DNA of 64,000 nt from an uncultured Verrucomicrobiota bacterium (GCA_902495005.1 CABUVL010000001.1:186001-250000), one strand, 5' to 3'; positions 1-7,725 are shown, numbered from the stretch's first letter. The notes: a model not told the origin generated them from the letters alone. Program-made: numbers and translations.

Positions 1-7
1 TTTATTT

Positions 8-403
8 ATGGAGAATAACGACAACTTTTTTGACGAATGGCGGGGAAGACTAATTCTCTCCACAGTACGAGGTGAGTTTGAAGAAGAATTACAAGCGCAA
101 TTGGGCAATCCGACTGTGGAGTTTTTCAATAAATTATGTCGACGAATCGATATTAAAAAAAAGCTTTATAAAGCTTATAATTCGACAAAAGTGTTGGAAG
201 CATCCACCGAAGAACTTTTGGGAAATGACGCCTGGAGCATGGTTATTTATTTGCTTGCCCATCAAGTTATGACGTCCAATAACGTGGGACTTCAATATAA
301 GGCCATTAACACGGCGTTAAAGGCGAAAGCCTTGTTGCCCGAGTCTTGTCTGAATGATGGTTCCGTCCAAAAGTTTTATCGCAATATAGAAGCGTACTTA
401 TGA
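8..403 (+). CDS. Hypothetical protein, 131 aa
   Basis: I do not recognise this protein. It is soluble-looking, with no signal peptide or membrane segment, is helix-prone with many Leu, Lys and Glu residues, and has one Cys. Its stop overlaps the start of the following formyltransferase gene by 4 nt (ATGA), so the two are very likely co-translated and may work together. No in-frame stop is visible in the seven bases before the ATG, so the true start could lie outside the window. No ribosome-binding site can be judged for the same reason. Confidence 0.7.
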   Translation: MENNDNFFDEWRGRLILSTVRGEFEEELQAQLGNPTVEFFNKLCRRIDIKKKLYKAYNSTKVLEASTEELLGNDAWSMVIYLLAHQVMTSNNVGLQYKAINTALKAKALLPESCLNDGSVQKFYRNIEAYL

Positions 404-1254
404 AAACGTTAGATTGTGTAATCCTGGCCTATGAGGGGCCCATTTTACGCGCTTATTTAAGTGTCTTAAGCGCATTGGGGTATCGAGCAAAAGCCGTTGT
501 AAAGTTATTTAATGGGAAGCGTCGATTAAGGTATTTGCCTTCCAAGATGCGGCATGCCCTGCTTTTTAATCGTGAGGCCTTGGCGAATAATTATTGGCCT
601 ATCTCCTTTTCGAAGAAACGAGATTTTAAAGAAAATGTGTGTGCCCCGATTTTAACACATTATAACTTGTCAAGTGATTTCTTTGATCTGTTTGGCAAGT
701 TGAGTGTTGATTATCAATGTATTGCTGATGATGTCGTTTATTGTGATTGCGAAGATAAAGGCTGGAAAAGTGAAAAATTGTATGAGTTATTAAAATCTTT
801 GGGCTCACAAACGTATTTGTTTACTGGCGGAGGCCTTGTTCCCAATGCTATTCTTGCATTGCCGAGCACAGAGTTTTTTCACGTGCACCCCGGTTTTCTA
901 CCTTACACGAGGGGAGCCGATGGCATTTTATGGTCAACGCTTATTAGACAAAAACCAGGAGCTTCTTGCTTTTATATGGTTCCACAATTGGATGAGGGGC
1001 ACCTCATTCTTGCAGAAGAATATGAGCCGTTGACTTTCCGTGTTAATGGCCCATTGGACGATTCGACTCGCTACCGACTGATTTATTCATTTTATGATCC
1101 GGCCGTTCGTGCATTGTGTCTAAAGCATGTGTTGGAAAAATATGGTAGTTTGTCTCATTTGCCAACGACAGAACAGGCTCTTGACAAAGGAATTACTTAT
1201 CACTTTATGCACGAAAGGCTTAAGGCGAAAGTTTTAAAAGAAATTATCTGTTAA
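400..1254 (+). CDS. Formyltransferase-fold protein (methionyl-tRNA formyltransferase-like)
   Basis: The 284-residue protein carries the formyltransferase signature around residues 160-172 (HVHPGFLPYTRGADG, compare the HPSLLPxxRG loop of Fmt and ArnA) and a following QLDEGHLI near residue 195 that matches the conserved Asp-Glu-Gly turn. The catalytic Asn-His-Asp set is only partly recognisable. The N-terminal 140 residues are unlike Fmt, and no C-terminal tRNA-binding OB domain is evident, so a true initiator-tRNA formylase is unlikely. A 10-formyl-THF-dependent sugar or amine formylase of the cell-surface type is a plausible inference, because the next gene is a small membrane protein of a type often found in polysaccharide clusters. 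It is translationally coupled to the preceding gene. Confidence 0.75.
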   Translation: MKTLDCVILAYEGPILRAYLSVLSALGYRAKAVVKLFNGKRRLRYLPSKMRHALLFNREALANNYWPISFSKKRDFKENVCAPILTHYNLSSDFFDLFGKLSVDYQCIADDVVYCDCEDKGWKSEKLYELLKSLGSQTYLFTGGGLVPNAILALPSTEFFHVHPGFLPYTRGADGILWSTLIRQKPGASCFYMVPQLDEGHLILAEEYEPLTFRVNGPLDDSTRYRLIYSFYDPAVRALCLKHVLEKYGSLSHLPTTEQALDKGITYHFMHERLKAKVLKEIIC

Positions 1255-1306
1255 TTCGCAAGAAATGCTTGACAGCCATGCTTGTGAAAAGAATGATTTA
1301 AAAATC

Positions 1307-1459
1307 ATGTTGGCTTATATAGATCCAGGTTTGGGAGGACTTGTCGTCCAATCGTTAATTGCAGGTTGCTTGACCGTCGTTTATTTTTTTCGTAATTCTT
1401 TTTCGCGGCTTTTCGGTTTTGTAAAAAATCTGTTTTCCTCGAAGAAGTCAGAGAAATAA
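1307..1459 (+). CDS. Small IDPG-type membrane protein
   Basis: A 50-residue protein starting MLAYIDPGLGG, followed by one hydrophobic segment of about 20 residues and a basic Lys-rich tail. Small proteins beginning M-x-x-Y-I-D-P-G-x-G are a recurrent family of unknown function, often beside surface-polysaccharide genes. An in-frame ATG at 1265 would add 14 polar residues; I prefer 1307 because the family motif starts there, although no strong ribosome-binding site separates the two. It follows the formyltransferase by about 50 nt on the same strand and faces malQ convergently. Confidence 0.6.
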   Translation: MLAYIDPGLGGLVVQSLIAGCLTVVYFFRNSFSRLFGFVKNLFSSKKSEK

Positions 1460-1532
1460 CGGACTTCGTACGAATTAAATTGTCGCGGGTGCCGCGTTGA
1501 GTTTAAGGGGGCGTGTTGCTGCCGGTTTTTTT

Positions 1533-3017
1533 TTATAAATTTAACACGCGTATCACGTTTTTCGAAAAGGTTGCTAGCTCCTCGCTTGTACAACGCCACG
1601 TCCAATTGGAATTACTTACGGTGGAGGGTGTGTTGATGCGTCCCTGAGGGCCTTTTTTGAGCCAATCTTGTAAGGGAATGATGACCATATGGGGGGCAGG
1701 ATGTTTGCAAGCGAGTCGAATTAAGTCAAAAACGACGTCGTCGGTGTTGGCTTTGAGGGATGTGGGGTGCAATAATTTTAAACAGGCTGACTTAACGGAT
1801 TCGGGGGCATGTTCGAACCATCCGCGTGTTGTGTCGTTGTCGTGAGTTCCCGTGTATACAATCGTATCCTTTGTCCAGTGTTCAGGCAGATAAGGGTTGT
1901 TTTCTCCATCAAAGGCAAATTGCAAGATGGCCATGCCGGGTAGATTTAATGATTTTTGAAAGTCACGTACCTCTTTGTTTAAATCGCCCAAATCTTCTAG
2001 GATAAACGGCATTGTTGGAAAATGCTTCTTGAGTTGCTGAAAGAACGCGTGTTGGGGGCCTGGCATCCACTGTCCATGACGGGCGTCTGGAGCGTTGCGT
2101 GGAATGGCCCAATAATTGTAAAAACCGCGGAAATGATCCAGGCGTATAAGGTCAAAGTGATTGAAGTTTTTTTCAATCCTATCTATCCACCAATGAAATT
2201 GATTTTTCTCCATTTCGGGCCAATTGTAAATGGGATTCCCCCACAGCTGCCCGCTGGATGAAAAATAATCGGGTGGGACTCCAGCCACGTATTGGGGACG
2301 ATCCGACAAGGCATCCCATTGAAATAATTCGCGATGTGCCCAAATGCTTACACTGTCTTCCCCGACGTAAATGGGGAGATCTCCAATAATGCTTACGTGA
2401 TGTTGGTGGGCGTAATGGTGTAAACGTGTCCATTGTTCTGACAATACCCATTGCAAAAATGCAAAAAATTCGACGGCGCGTCGATGTGCGCTCGCGTAAG
2501 CTGCAACGGAAGACGTTTGATAACGTCGGTATTCGCTTGGCCATTGCCACCACGGTTCATTGTGAAAACGTTCTTTCAATGCACTGAAAATGGCGTAGGC
2601 TTCCAGATCGTTTTGCCTCGTTTGATAGAATTCAATAAAACGTTGGTAGCTGCTTGAGTCCTTGCAAAACGCTTCGTACGCTTCGTACAATAAGGGAGTT
2701 AGGACAAGATTTACCTTTTCATATTCGACGAAAGTTTTTGACAAGTTGCCAAATGCCTGCAACTTGCTTTTGGCGAGCCATCCCCTGTTGATAAGATCTT
2801 TGACATCAATGAACAGTGGGTTTAGCGCCCCCTCTGCCAAAGATTGATAGGGCGAATGTCCGTAGCCAACAGGTCCCAACGGGCACAATTGCCAATATCG
2901 TATTCCCAATTGTTCTAAACGATCGATCCATCGATAGCATTCTGGCCCGAAACAGCCAATCCCCTGTTGACTGGGTAGCGAAAATAAGGGAAGTAATACG
3001 CCGTCTTTTCGTAACAT
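1533..3017 (-). CDS. malQ: 4-alpha-glucanotransferase (amylomaltase, GH77)
   Basis: Cytosolic enzyme that transfers maltodextrin units between alpha-1,4-glucans, serving glycogen or maltodextrin metabolism. The 494-residue protein has the family opening GVLLPLFSLPSQQGIGCFG, the nucleophile segment LIRLDHFRGF, the acid/base segment FILEDLGDLN and the third carboxylate in GTHDNDTTRGW, all typical of GH77. Length is normal. I place the start at the ATG 3017 (MLRKDG); the longer frame begins with TTG at 3035, which sits inside a likely -10 box (TACAAT). No other glycogen gene is nearby, so it appears to be a single-gene unit. Confidence 0.95.
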   Translation of the reverse strand: MLRKDGVLLPLFSLPSQQGIGCFGPECYRWIDRLEQLGIRYWQLCPLGPVGYGHSPYQSLAEGALNPLFIDVKDLINRGWLAKSKLQAFGNLSKTFVEYEKVNLVLTPLLYEAYEAFCKDSSSYQRFIEFYQTRQNDLEAYAIFSALKERFHNEPWWQWPSEYRRYQTSSVAAYASAHRRAVEFFAFLQWVLSEQWTRLHHYAHQHHVSIIGDLPIYVGEDSVSIWAHRELFQWDALSDRPQYVAGVPPDYFSSSGQLWGNPIYNWPEMEKNQFHWWIDRIEKNFNHFDLIRLDHFRGFYNYWAIPRNAPDARHGQWMPGPQHAFFQQLKKHFPTMPFILEDLGDLNKEVRDFQKSLNLPGMAILQFAFDGENNPYLPEHWTKDTIVYTGTHDNDTTRGWFEHAPESVKSACLKLLHPTSLKANTDDVVFDLIRLACKHPAPHMVIIPLQDWLKKGPQGRINTPSTVSNSNWTWRCTSEELATFSKNVIRVLNL

Positions 3018-3026
3018 AACAGACTT

Positions 3027-3055
3027 ATTGTACAAATGTGGTGCCCGTATGGCGA
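3027..3055 (-). promoter_or_regulatory. Possible malQ promoter
   Basis: On the minus strand TACAAT (3032-3027) lies 17 nt downstream of TCGCCA (3055-3050), which matches TTGACA at four of six positions. Transcription would start near 3020, only about three bases before the ATG at 3017, giving an almost leaderless mRNA. This also argues against the TTG start at 3035. Confidence 0.35.
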
Positions 3056-3139
3056 GTAAAAATGCATGAAGTGGGTGATTTTTTAGACCTGTGATGCTGG
3101 CAACAAAATCGTAAAAATCAACTTGACCTGCTTACTCAA

Positions 3140-3176
3140 TTTTTGCATTAATATTGTTCAGCTTATTGCGGATGTA
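3140..3176 (+). repeat. tRNA-Gly leader repeat, copy 1
   Basis: A 37-base unit covering the -10 region, the leader and the first nine bases of tRNA-Gly. A second copy lies at 3307-3343, differing at five positions that are all transitions. This copy is intact because it feeds the functional tRNA. Confidence 0.7.
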
Positions 3177-3241
3177 GTTTAGTGGTAAAACTCCAGCCTT
3201 CCAAGCTGGATTCGTCGGTTCAATTCCGTCCATCCGCACCA
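3168..3241 (+). tRNA. tRNA-Gly (anticodon TCC)
   Basis: The acceptor GCGGATG (3168-3174) pairs with CATCCGC (3231-3237), with discriminator A3238 and an encoded CCA (3239-3241). The anticodon stem CCAGC/GCTGG (3193-3197/3205-3209) encloses the loop CTTCCAA, giving anticodon TCC at 3200-3202, which reads GGA and GGG. The T-loop has the GGTTCAATTCC form. A TTGACC (3123-3128) and ATTAAT (3147-3152) pair upstream with an 18-nt gap is a plausible promoter. It stands alone. Confidence 0.95.
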
Positions 3242-3246
3242 GATCT

Positions 3247-3288
3247 CTCCATGTGGGGCACACTATACTCCATGTGGGATGCGCTATA
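3247..3288 (+). repeat. 21-bp tandem duplication
   Basis: Two adjacent 21-base units, each beginning CTCCATGTGGG and ending CTATA, at 3247-3267 and 3268-3288. They differ at four positions, all transitions. The array starts six bases after the tRNA CCA end. It has no recognisable function and may be a remnant of replication slippage. Confidence 0.75.
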
Positions 3289-3306
3289 AAAATTGGGGGA
3301 ATTTAG

Positions 3307-3343
3307 TTTTTACATTAACATTGTTCAACTTATTGTGGGTGTA
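3307..3343 (+). repeat. Decayed second copy of tRNA-Gly leader
   Basis: This segment aligns to 3140-3176 over 37 bases with five mismatches, all transitions (G/A or C/T). The alignment runs into the first bases of the tRNA and then stops, so no tRNA body follows. The spacing between copies is 167 bases. Confidence 0.7.
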
Positions 3344-3598
3344 ATGAATTTGTACATGGGAGTGTGAGAGGTGGTGCGTATGAGGGCACTTACGGGGGTG
3401 TGGAGCTTGTTGAATGTTTTGTAAATTAATCAATGGATTAGTCTTAGGCTAGATACGCGCGTTGATATTTCTTGGCTGGAAGTGGAATTAAACGGAAGCG
3501 CTGTGTTGGGACTTTTTTGATTTCATGCTTTTATTGCGATGATTATCAATAAAAAATTGGTCCATTAAAGGTTTGCATTGAAAATCTTACTTGAGAAA

Positions 3599-3697
3599 AT
3601 GTGCTTGCTGTTTTCCTTGCAAATGCTGTCCGATAGCCTTTGGATTTTTATTCTCTTAAAGCTGATATTTAACATGGGGGCATTTTTTGCAGCCTAA
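3599..3697 (+). CDS. Possible 32-aa hydrophobic peptide
   Basis: A short ATG-started frame whose product is largely hydrophobic (begins MCLLFSLQML and ends GAFFAA), compatible with one membrane span. A GAG a few bases upstream is the only hint of a ribosome-binding site. Chance occurrence is quite possible in a region this long. Confidence 0.15.
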   Translation: MCLLFSLQMLSDSLWIFILLKLIFNMGAFFAA

Positions 3698-3915
3698 GGT
3701 CGTTGTTCGGAATCGATGTGAGGGGATAATATTAGTCTTAATGACGCCTTGCATCCATTATAATTTTTTTCAAATTTTTTGGGCCTTGTACAAAATAGAT
3801 CGGAAACGTTTACGCGGGTTGTGATGCCTGTTATAACACTTGTGTAATGTGCATGAACGGCTCTTGAGTCGACGTGATTGGTTTTTTTGTAATTCGTTCA
3901 TTATGAATAAGAATT

Positions 3916-4026
3916 ATGTCTGTTAAGTTAACTTACTGTCGATGTTGTCAATATGCAGATTGTGGCCATTGCAGGCCGTATGTTTTGTGCAGAATGTCAT
4001 CGTTCCTCGAAGATTTTGGGGCATGA
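3916..4026 (+). CDS. Possible 36-aa cysteine-rich peptide
   Basis: An ATG-started frame of 36 codons with six Cys and one His in the N-terminal 25 residues (YCRCCQYADCGHC then VLC). The Cys spacing recalls a small metal-binding fold, but no family is recognised. No Shine-Dalgarno sequence is visible. Another Cys-rich frame follows 63 nt later. Confidence 0.2.
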   Translation: MSVKLTYCRCCQYADCGHCRPYVLCRMSSFLEDFGA

Positions 4027-4088
4027 CAACACCAATTATTAGCTGCAATTGTGCTTTCGGCTAACTCTTCTGTTTCTGGGCGAAGAAA

Positions 4089-4262
4089 GTGTCACGTAAG
4101 AAAGATATTTATAACAAGCTTGGAAGAGAATTATATATTGCGATTCGTCAGGCCACTGAAGTAATACGCCATGGGTTTGAAAGATGTGGATGTTGGGGGT
4201 CAGACTGCGATAAGTTGCCTTCAAAGCTGCCAGTTTGTATGAAGTGCATTAGTTGTCATTGA
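4089..4262 (+). CDS. Possible 57-aa protein with cysteine-rich tail
   Basis: A GTG-started frame. Residues 1-31 are basic and helix-forming (MSRKKDIYNKLGRELYIAI and onward). Residues 33-57 are a Cys-rich tail with CGCWGSDC and then CMKCISCH at the C-terminus, seven Cys in all. The clean split between a charged helix and a Cys cluster makes it look more protein-like than its surroundings. The only ribosome-binding hint is a weak GAAGA just upstream. It could be a small metal-binding protein, the surviving end of a decayed gene, or chance. Confidence 0.3.
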   Translation: MSRKKDIYNKLGRELYIAIRQATEVIRHGFERCGCWGSDCDKLPSKLPVCMKCISCH

Positions 4263-4522
4263 AGAAGCGTAAAGAGAATCGTCTGCAAATGTTTCGATGG
4301 TTCGAGCCAACTTTTATTCGTAATGAACAAGTTGTTTGATGTTTGTCGAGGCCGTGACTTAAAAGAGTGGGTGTTTACAGAATGAGACGGCTCTTGCTGT
4401 TTTGTTAAAAATGAGTGAAGCCTGCACGGTGTTCCACACGCGATTCCACAGTCTTTGGCGCATATAAGCAATCGTCAAGACCGCGTGGATTTTAGCTCGT
4501 TCAACGAGAAGGCCATTGGAGT

Positions 4523-5095
4523 TTAATTGAAGGAAGGATTGAAAGGCAATTGGCTGATCATGAGATTGCTGGGATGGAATTTGAGTATCATTTGATTCCA
4601 CAATTGTTTGTTGTCGGAAGCGAACACCTCTTGTGGATTCATCGGGACCGGCAGCCAAATTTTTTTGTCCAATTCTTCTTCCAATTGTCCTTCTCTCCAT
4701 CCGACATAACCGCAGTAAGCGCGTAGAACAATTGATTCGTTTTGCGAAAGTAGTTGAGAGGCCTGACGGGCTTGCAAGCCGAGATGCCATTTGAGAAAAT
4801 GATTGTTGGGCGTCCAATCGATGGCCGTTAAAATCAGGCGTTTTTGTTCAACGGGTCCGCCCTTGAAGACGGGAACATCGTCAAAATGTTCCCATTGATT
4901 GGCGTCAAAGTCGTTTAGCATGAGCCGCAGGGGCCGGTTGAGAATTAATCCCATGGCGCCCTTGTCACGCTGATGTTGAACTACGGCGATGACACATTGC
5001 TCAAATTCTGTATCTATTTGGTTTTGTGGGTTTGACAGCAAGACCAAACCAGAAAAATTTTGCGATTGCGATGGATTAACTACATTGATCATCAT
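4523..5095 (-). CDS. yqgE: YqgE/AlgH family protein
   Basis: The 190-residue protein shows the family hallmarks: GLILNRPL near residue 50, the FKGGPV strand, and GYVGWREGQLEEEL near residues 129-142. The family (UPF0301) is widespread, has a compact alpha/beta fold, and its biochemical role is unresolved; AlgH was first described as a regulator of alginate genes in Pseudomonas. Its ATG overlaps the stop of the upstream dCMP deaminase gene (TAATG), so the pair is translationally coupled. The length is normal. Confidence 0.93.
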   Translation of the reverse strand: MMINVVNPSQSQNFSGLVLLSNPQNQIDTEFEQCVIAVVQHQRDKGAMGLILNRPLRLMLNDFDANQWEHFDDVPVFKGGPVEQKRLILTAIDWTPNNHFLKWHLGLQARQASQLLSQNESIVLRAYCGYVGWREGQLEEELDKKIWLPVPMNPQEVFASDNKQLWNQMILKFHPSNLMISQLPFNPSFN

Positions 5096-5568
5096 TACAG
5101 AGCTTGTATAAGAATGTTGGCCTCTTGAAATAATTCTGCCACCAGAGGATCATTATTATAATCAGAATGATAGTAACATTGTTGGATGCCCGCTGCCAAT
5201 AATATTTTTGCACAATTAATGCAGGGGTAGTGTGTAATATACACGATGGAATTTTGAATGCTGACGCCGCGTCGCGCCGCATCGGCAACGGCATTTTGTT
5301 CGGCGTGTACGGTTGCCTGCTCGTGACCATCTCGCATCTTTGACACGTGTGGTAATCCCGCCAAGAACCCGTTGTAGCCTGCGGCAATAATCCGATTTTT
5401 GTTGACTGTCCCGGAAACAATGACGCAGCCCACTTTGAGGCGCGTGCAGCTCGATCTTGTAGATAATAACAACGCAATCGACATAAAATACGTATTCCAC
5501 GAGGGCCGATCGTTGAAAGAACTTAATAGGTTTTGCAGATTAGAGAGCCATTTTTGATCATCAGACAT
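5095..5568 (-). CDS. Deoxycytidylate (dCMP) deaminase family protein
   Basis: Zinc-dependent deaminase converting dCMP to dUMP for thymidylate synthesis. The zinc and proton-shuttle residues are visible as H88-A-E90 and C116-x-x-C119 (PCINC). The family feature VGCVIV and the substrate-loop AAGYNGF precede them. The 157-residue length fits the ComEB/dCMP deaminase group rather than tRNA adenosine deaminase. It is the first gene of a two-gene unit with yqgE and is divergent from plsC, with about 50 bases between the starts. Confidence 0.9.
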   Translation of the reverse strand: MSDDQKWLSNLQNLLSSFNDRPSWNTYFMSIALLLSTRSSCTRLKVGCVIVSGTVNKNRIIAAGYNGFLAGLPHVSKMRDGHEQATVHAEQNAVADAARRGVSIQNSIVYITHYPCINCAKILLAAGIQQCYYHSDYNNDPLVAELFQEANILIQAL

Positions 5569-5604
5569 ATTTTTTGTGCTTTAATTTTTTTAGAATAGGT
5601 CCTA

Positions 5605-5610
5605 TATAAT
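5605..5610 (+). promoter_or_regulatory. -10 box ahead of plsC
   Basis: A perfect TATAAT ends seven bases before the plsC ATG, so transcription would begin at or next to the start codon, a leaderless arrangement. No good -35 hexamer lies at the right distance. Confidence 0.4.
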
Positions 5611-5617
5611 TTATTTT

Positions 5618-6253
5618 ATGAAGGCAAACATTTCTTTTTCTTACCGTTGTGTAAGCTTATTTTTTAAAATTCTCTTCAAGTTTGTTTATCGTGGCAAGAT
5701 CTATGGCGAAGAAAATATACCCACGGAGGGTGCCTTCATTTTGGCTAGTAATCACGTGAGCCATATGGATCCGCCGCTTATCGCGATTCACTGTCGTCGG
5801 CAACCTGTTTTTTCGTTTGCGCGCAGTACATTGTTTAAGAGGGGCATCGGCTGGTTTTATAGGCGGCTTAATATGATTCCAGTTGATCGAGAAAAAGGGA
5901 ATGATGTGGGCTCTATACGCCGTGTATTGCAAATTTTAAAGCGAGGTTATCCCGTATTGATGTTCCCGGAAGGTACGCGTTCCATTACGGGCATTCCTCA
6001 GCGAGCGAAAAAAGGTGTGGGCCTGTTTGTGGTTCGTTCGGGGGTCCCGGTGGTGCCCGTTCGGATATTTGGGACATTTGAGGCACTGCCGAAGGGAAAG
6101 CATTTTTTGAATTTTAAACCGCGTCTTAGCATCATATACGGCAAGCCTCTCTATCCGCAAGATTTTGAAGCCTGCCGTCAAGAAGAGGATTGTTTGCAGG
6201 CGATCAGCGATCGTATCATGCAAAGTATTTGTCAAATCCAACCGAGAGGCTGA
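5618..6253 (+). CDS. plsC: 1-acyl-sn-glycerol-3-phosphate acyltransferase
   Basis: Membrane-associated enzyme that acylates lysophosphatidic acid to phosphatidic acid in phospholipid synthesis. The 211-residue protein has the NHVSHMDPP block (catalytic H46-x4-D51), the FPEGTRS block near residue 116 that binds the glycerol phosphate, and the PVVPVRIFGT block. A hydrophobic N-terminal stretch around residues 11-24 probably anchors it. The stop is followed two bases later by the response-regulator start, so the two are likely cotranscribed. Confidence 0.93.
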   Translation: MKANISFSYRCVSLFFKILFKFVYRGKIYGEENIPTEGAFILASNHVSHMDPPLIAIHCRRQPVFSFARSTLFKRGIGWFYRRLNMIPVDREKGNDVGSIRRVLQILKRGYPVLMFPEGTRSITGIPQRAKKGVGLFVVRSGVPVVPVRIFGTFEALPKGKHFLNFKPRLSIIYGKPLYPQDFEACRQEEDCLQAISDRIMQSICQIQPRG

Positions 6254-6255
6254 GC

Positions 6256-7581
6256 ATGATGGAACGAATGTTGATTGTTGATGATGAAAAAAATACACGC
6301 GATGGCTTGCGTTTAAATTTTGCGAAACGTTTTGAAGTTGTCGAGGCCAACAGCCCCGATGAAGCCCTGCGCTTGATGAATCTGCAATCGTTTGATGTCA
6401 TCATTACCGACTTACGTATGGGGCAACAGAGCGGTATGCGCGTGGTGGATCGGGCGCTCTCAATGAGCCATCGACCCATTTGCATTATGATGACGGCCTA
6501 TGGAAGCATTGAAACGGCGGTGGAAGCCATGAAGCGGGGGGCGTATGACTTCGTCAGCAAGCCGATTAATTTGGAAAAGCTAGATCTTATTGTCCAGCGG
6601 GCGTTACACGAACGCGATGTACAGCTTGAGAATCGAGATTTGCACAAAAAATTGTCGGATCGCTATCATTTGGATGGCATTCTTGGACGGTCGGACAATT
6701 TCCAAGCGGTTTTGAATCAGGTCAAGGTGGTGGCGCCGTCACGGGCCAATATTTTGATTACGGGAGAAACGGGAACGGGAAAAGAGTTGATTGCGCATCT
6801 TATTCATCAAGAAAGCTCACGTAGTAAGAAGGCTTTTGTTCCCGTTCATTGTGCCGCATTGCCCGCAAATCTTTTGGAGTCGGAGTTGTTCGGCCATGAG
6901 AAAGGAGCCTTTACGGGGGCGATTAAGCAGCACATTGGACGTTTTGAACACGCGGATCAAGGGACATTGTTTTTAGATGAAATTGGTGAAATTGATGCGA
7001 GTGTTCAGGTAAAACTGTTGCGATTTTTGGAAACGCGTACCGTGGAAAGAGTCGGAGGCGTCCGGCCCTTACAATTAGATGTCCGATTGATTTGTGCGAC
7101 GCACAGAGACTTACAGGAGGAGGTCAAGCAGGGGCATTTTAGGGAAGACCTGTATTATCGCCTTAATGTGGTTGAAATTCATCTGCCCGCGTTGAGGGAA
7201 CGTCGAAGTGACATCATTATTTTACTCCGTCATTACTTGCAGCTTTTTGGAGAGGAAAATGGTGTGCGCGTCCCCGTGATTCCCGATGACGTGAAAGACA
7301 TTTTACTGAAGTACAATTGGTCCGGTAATGTGCGAGAATTGCGGAATTTTGCCGAAAACATTATCGTGATGTACCGTGGGGCCGACATGACGGTATCGCA
7401 GTTGGGAGAAAAGTTTTTCCATCCGACTCAGGCAGAAGCTCATCCGTTGTCGGTGAAGGAGAGTGAGCGGCAGTTGATCGCAGAAGCCATTGCTAAGTGT
7501 CATGGGAATAAGACGAAGGCGGCTCAATTGCTCGGAATACCTCGCAGGACTTTGTACAGAAAGTTGGAGAAAATTGATTGA
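6256..7581 (+). CDS. Sigma-54-dependent response regulator (NtrC family)
   Basis: A 441-residue activator with three domains: a receiver (residues 1-120, phospho-acceptor Asp52 in IITDLRMG), an AAA+ sigma-54 activator domain (Walker A GETGTGKE near 170, GAFTGA loop near 217, Walker B LFLDEIGE) and a C-terminal Fis-type helix-turn-helix (KTKAAQLLGIPRRTLYRKL). It should hydrolyse ATP to open sigma-54 promoters. The frame stays open upstream to 6190, but GAGAGG at 6243-6248 and the receiver start (MERMLIVDDE) place the start at 6256 (or 6259). No histidine kinase lies in the window, so its partner and regulon are unknown. Confidence 0.95.
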   Translation: MMERMLIVDDEKNTRDGLRLNFAKRFEVVEANSPDEALRLMNLQSFDVIITDLRMGQQSGMRVVDRALSMSHRPICIMMTAYGSIETAVEAMKRGAYDFVSKPINLEKLDLIVQRALHERDVQLENRDLHKKLSDRYHLDGILGRSDNFQAVLNQVKVVAPSRANILITGETGTGKELIAHLIHQESSRSKKAFVPVHCAALPANLLESELFGHEKGAFTGAIKQHIGRFEHADQGTLFLDEIGEIDASVQVKLLRFLETRTVERVGGVRPLQLDVRLICATHRDLQEEVKQGHFREDLYYRLNVVEIHLPALRERRSDIIILLRHYLQLFGEENGVRVPVIPDDVKDILLKYNWSGNVRELRNFAENIIVMYRGADMTVSQLGEKFFHPTQAEAHPLSVKESERQLIAEAIAKCHGNKTKAAQLLGIPRRTLYRKLEKID

Positions 7582-7725
7582 TTTTATCGCGGATGCGCTG
7601 AGTTATTTCGTCCGCCGTATCGAGCGTGAGTGGCTTATTGTTTAACAAAATAAGTTAGGTGTTTCATTTTAGGCTTGACGAGAATGGGTTCTGTTTCGAA
7701 ACTTTAAAAAGTTATGTTATATTCT

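Larger units (their letters stand above)
3242..4522. other. Gene-poor intergenic region
   Basis: About 1.28 kb without a gene I can recognise on either strand. It holds the 21-bp tandem duplication (3247-3288), the decayed second copy of the tRNA-Gly leader (3307-3343) and three short ORFs listed separately. No tRNA, tmRNA, SRP or RNase P core motif was seen. The sequence is AT-rich with scattered stops in all frames, consistent with decayed coding or mobile DNA, but no protein homology is recognisable by eye. Confidence 0.6.

Noticed and set aside
1511..1549. Terminator at the end of malQ
   Set aside because: GCGTGTT and AACACGC can pair but with a 25-base loop that includes the malQ stop codon; too loose to call.
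3307..3343. Second tRNA-Gly gene
   Set aside because: Only the leader and the first bases are repeated; there is no anticodon arm, T-arm or CCA end.
4359..4522. Minus-strand frame continuing past yqgE (about 50 residues)
   Set aside because: It is part of a frame that mostly shadows yqgE. The extra segment looks faintly protein-like but matches no transposase or other family I know.
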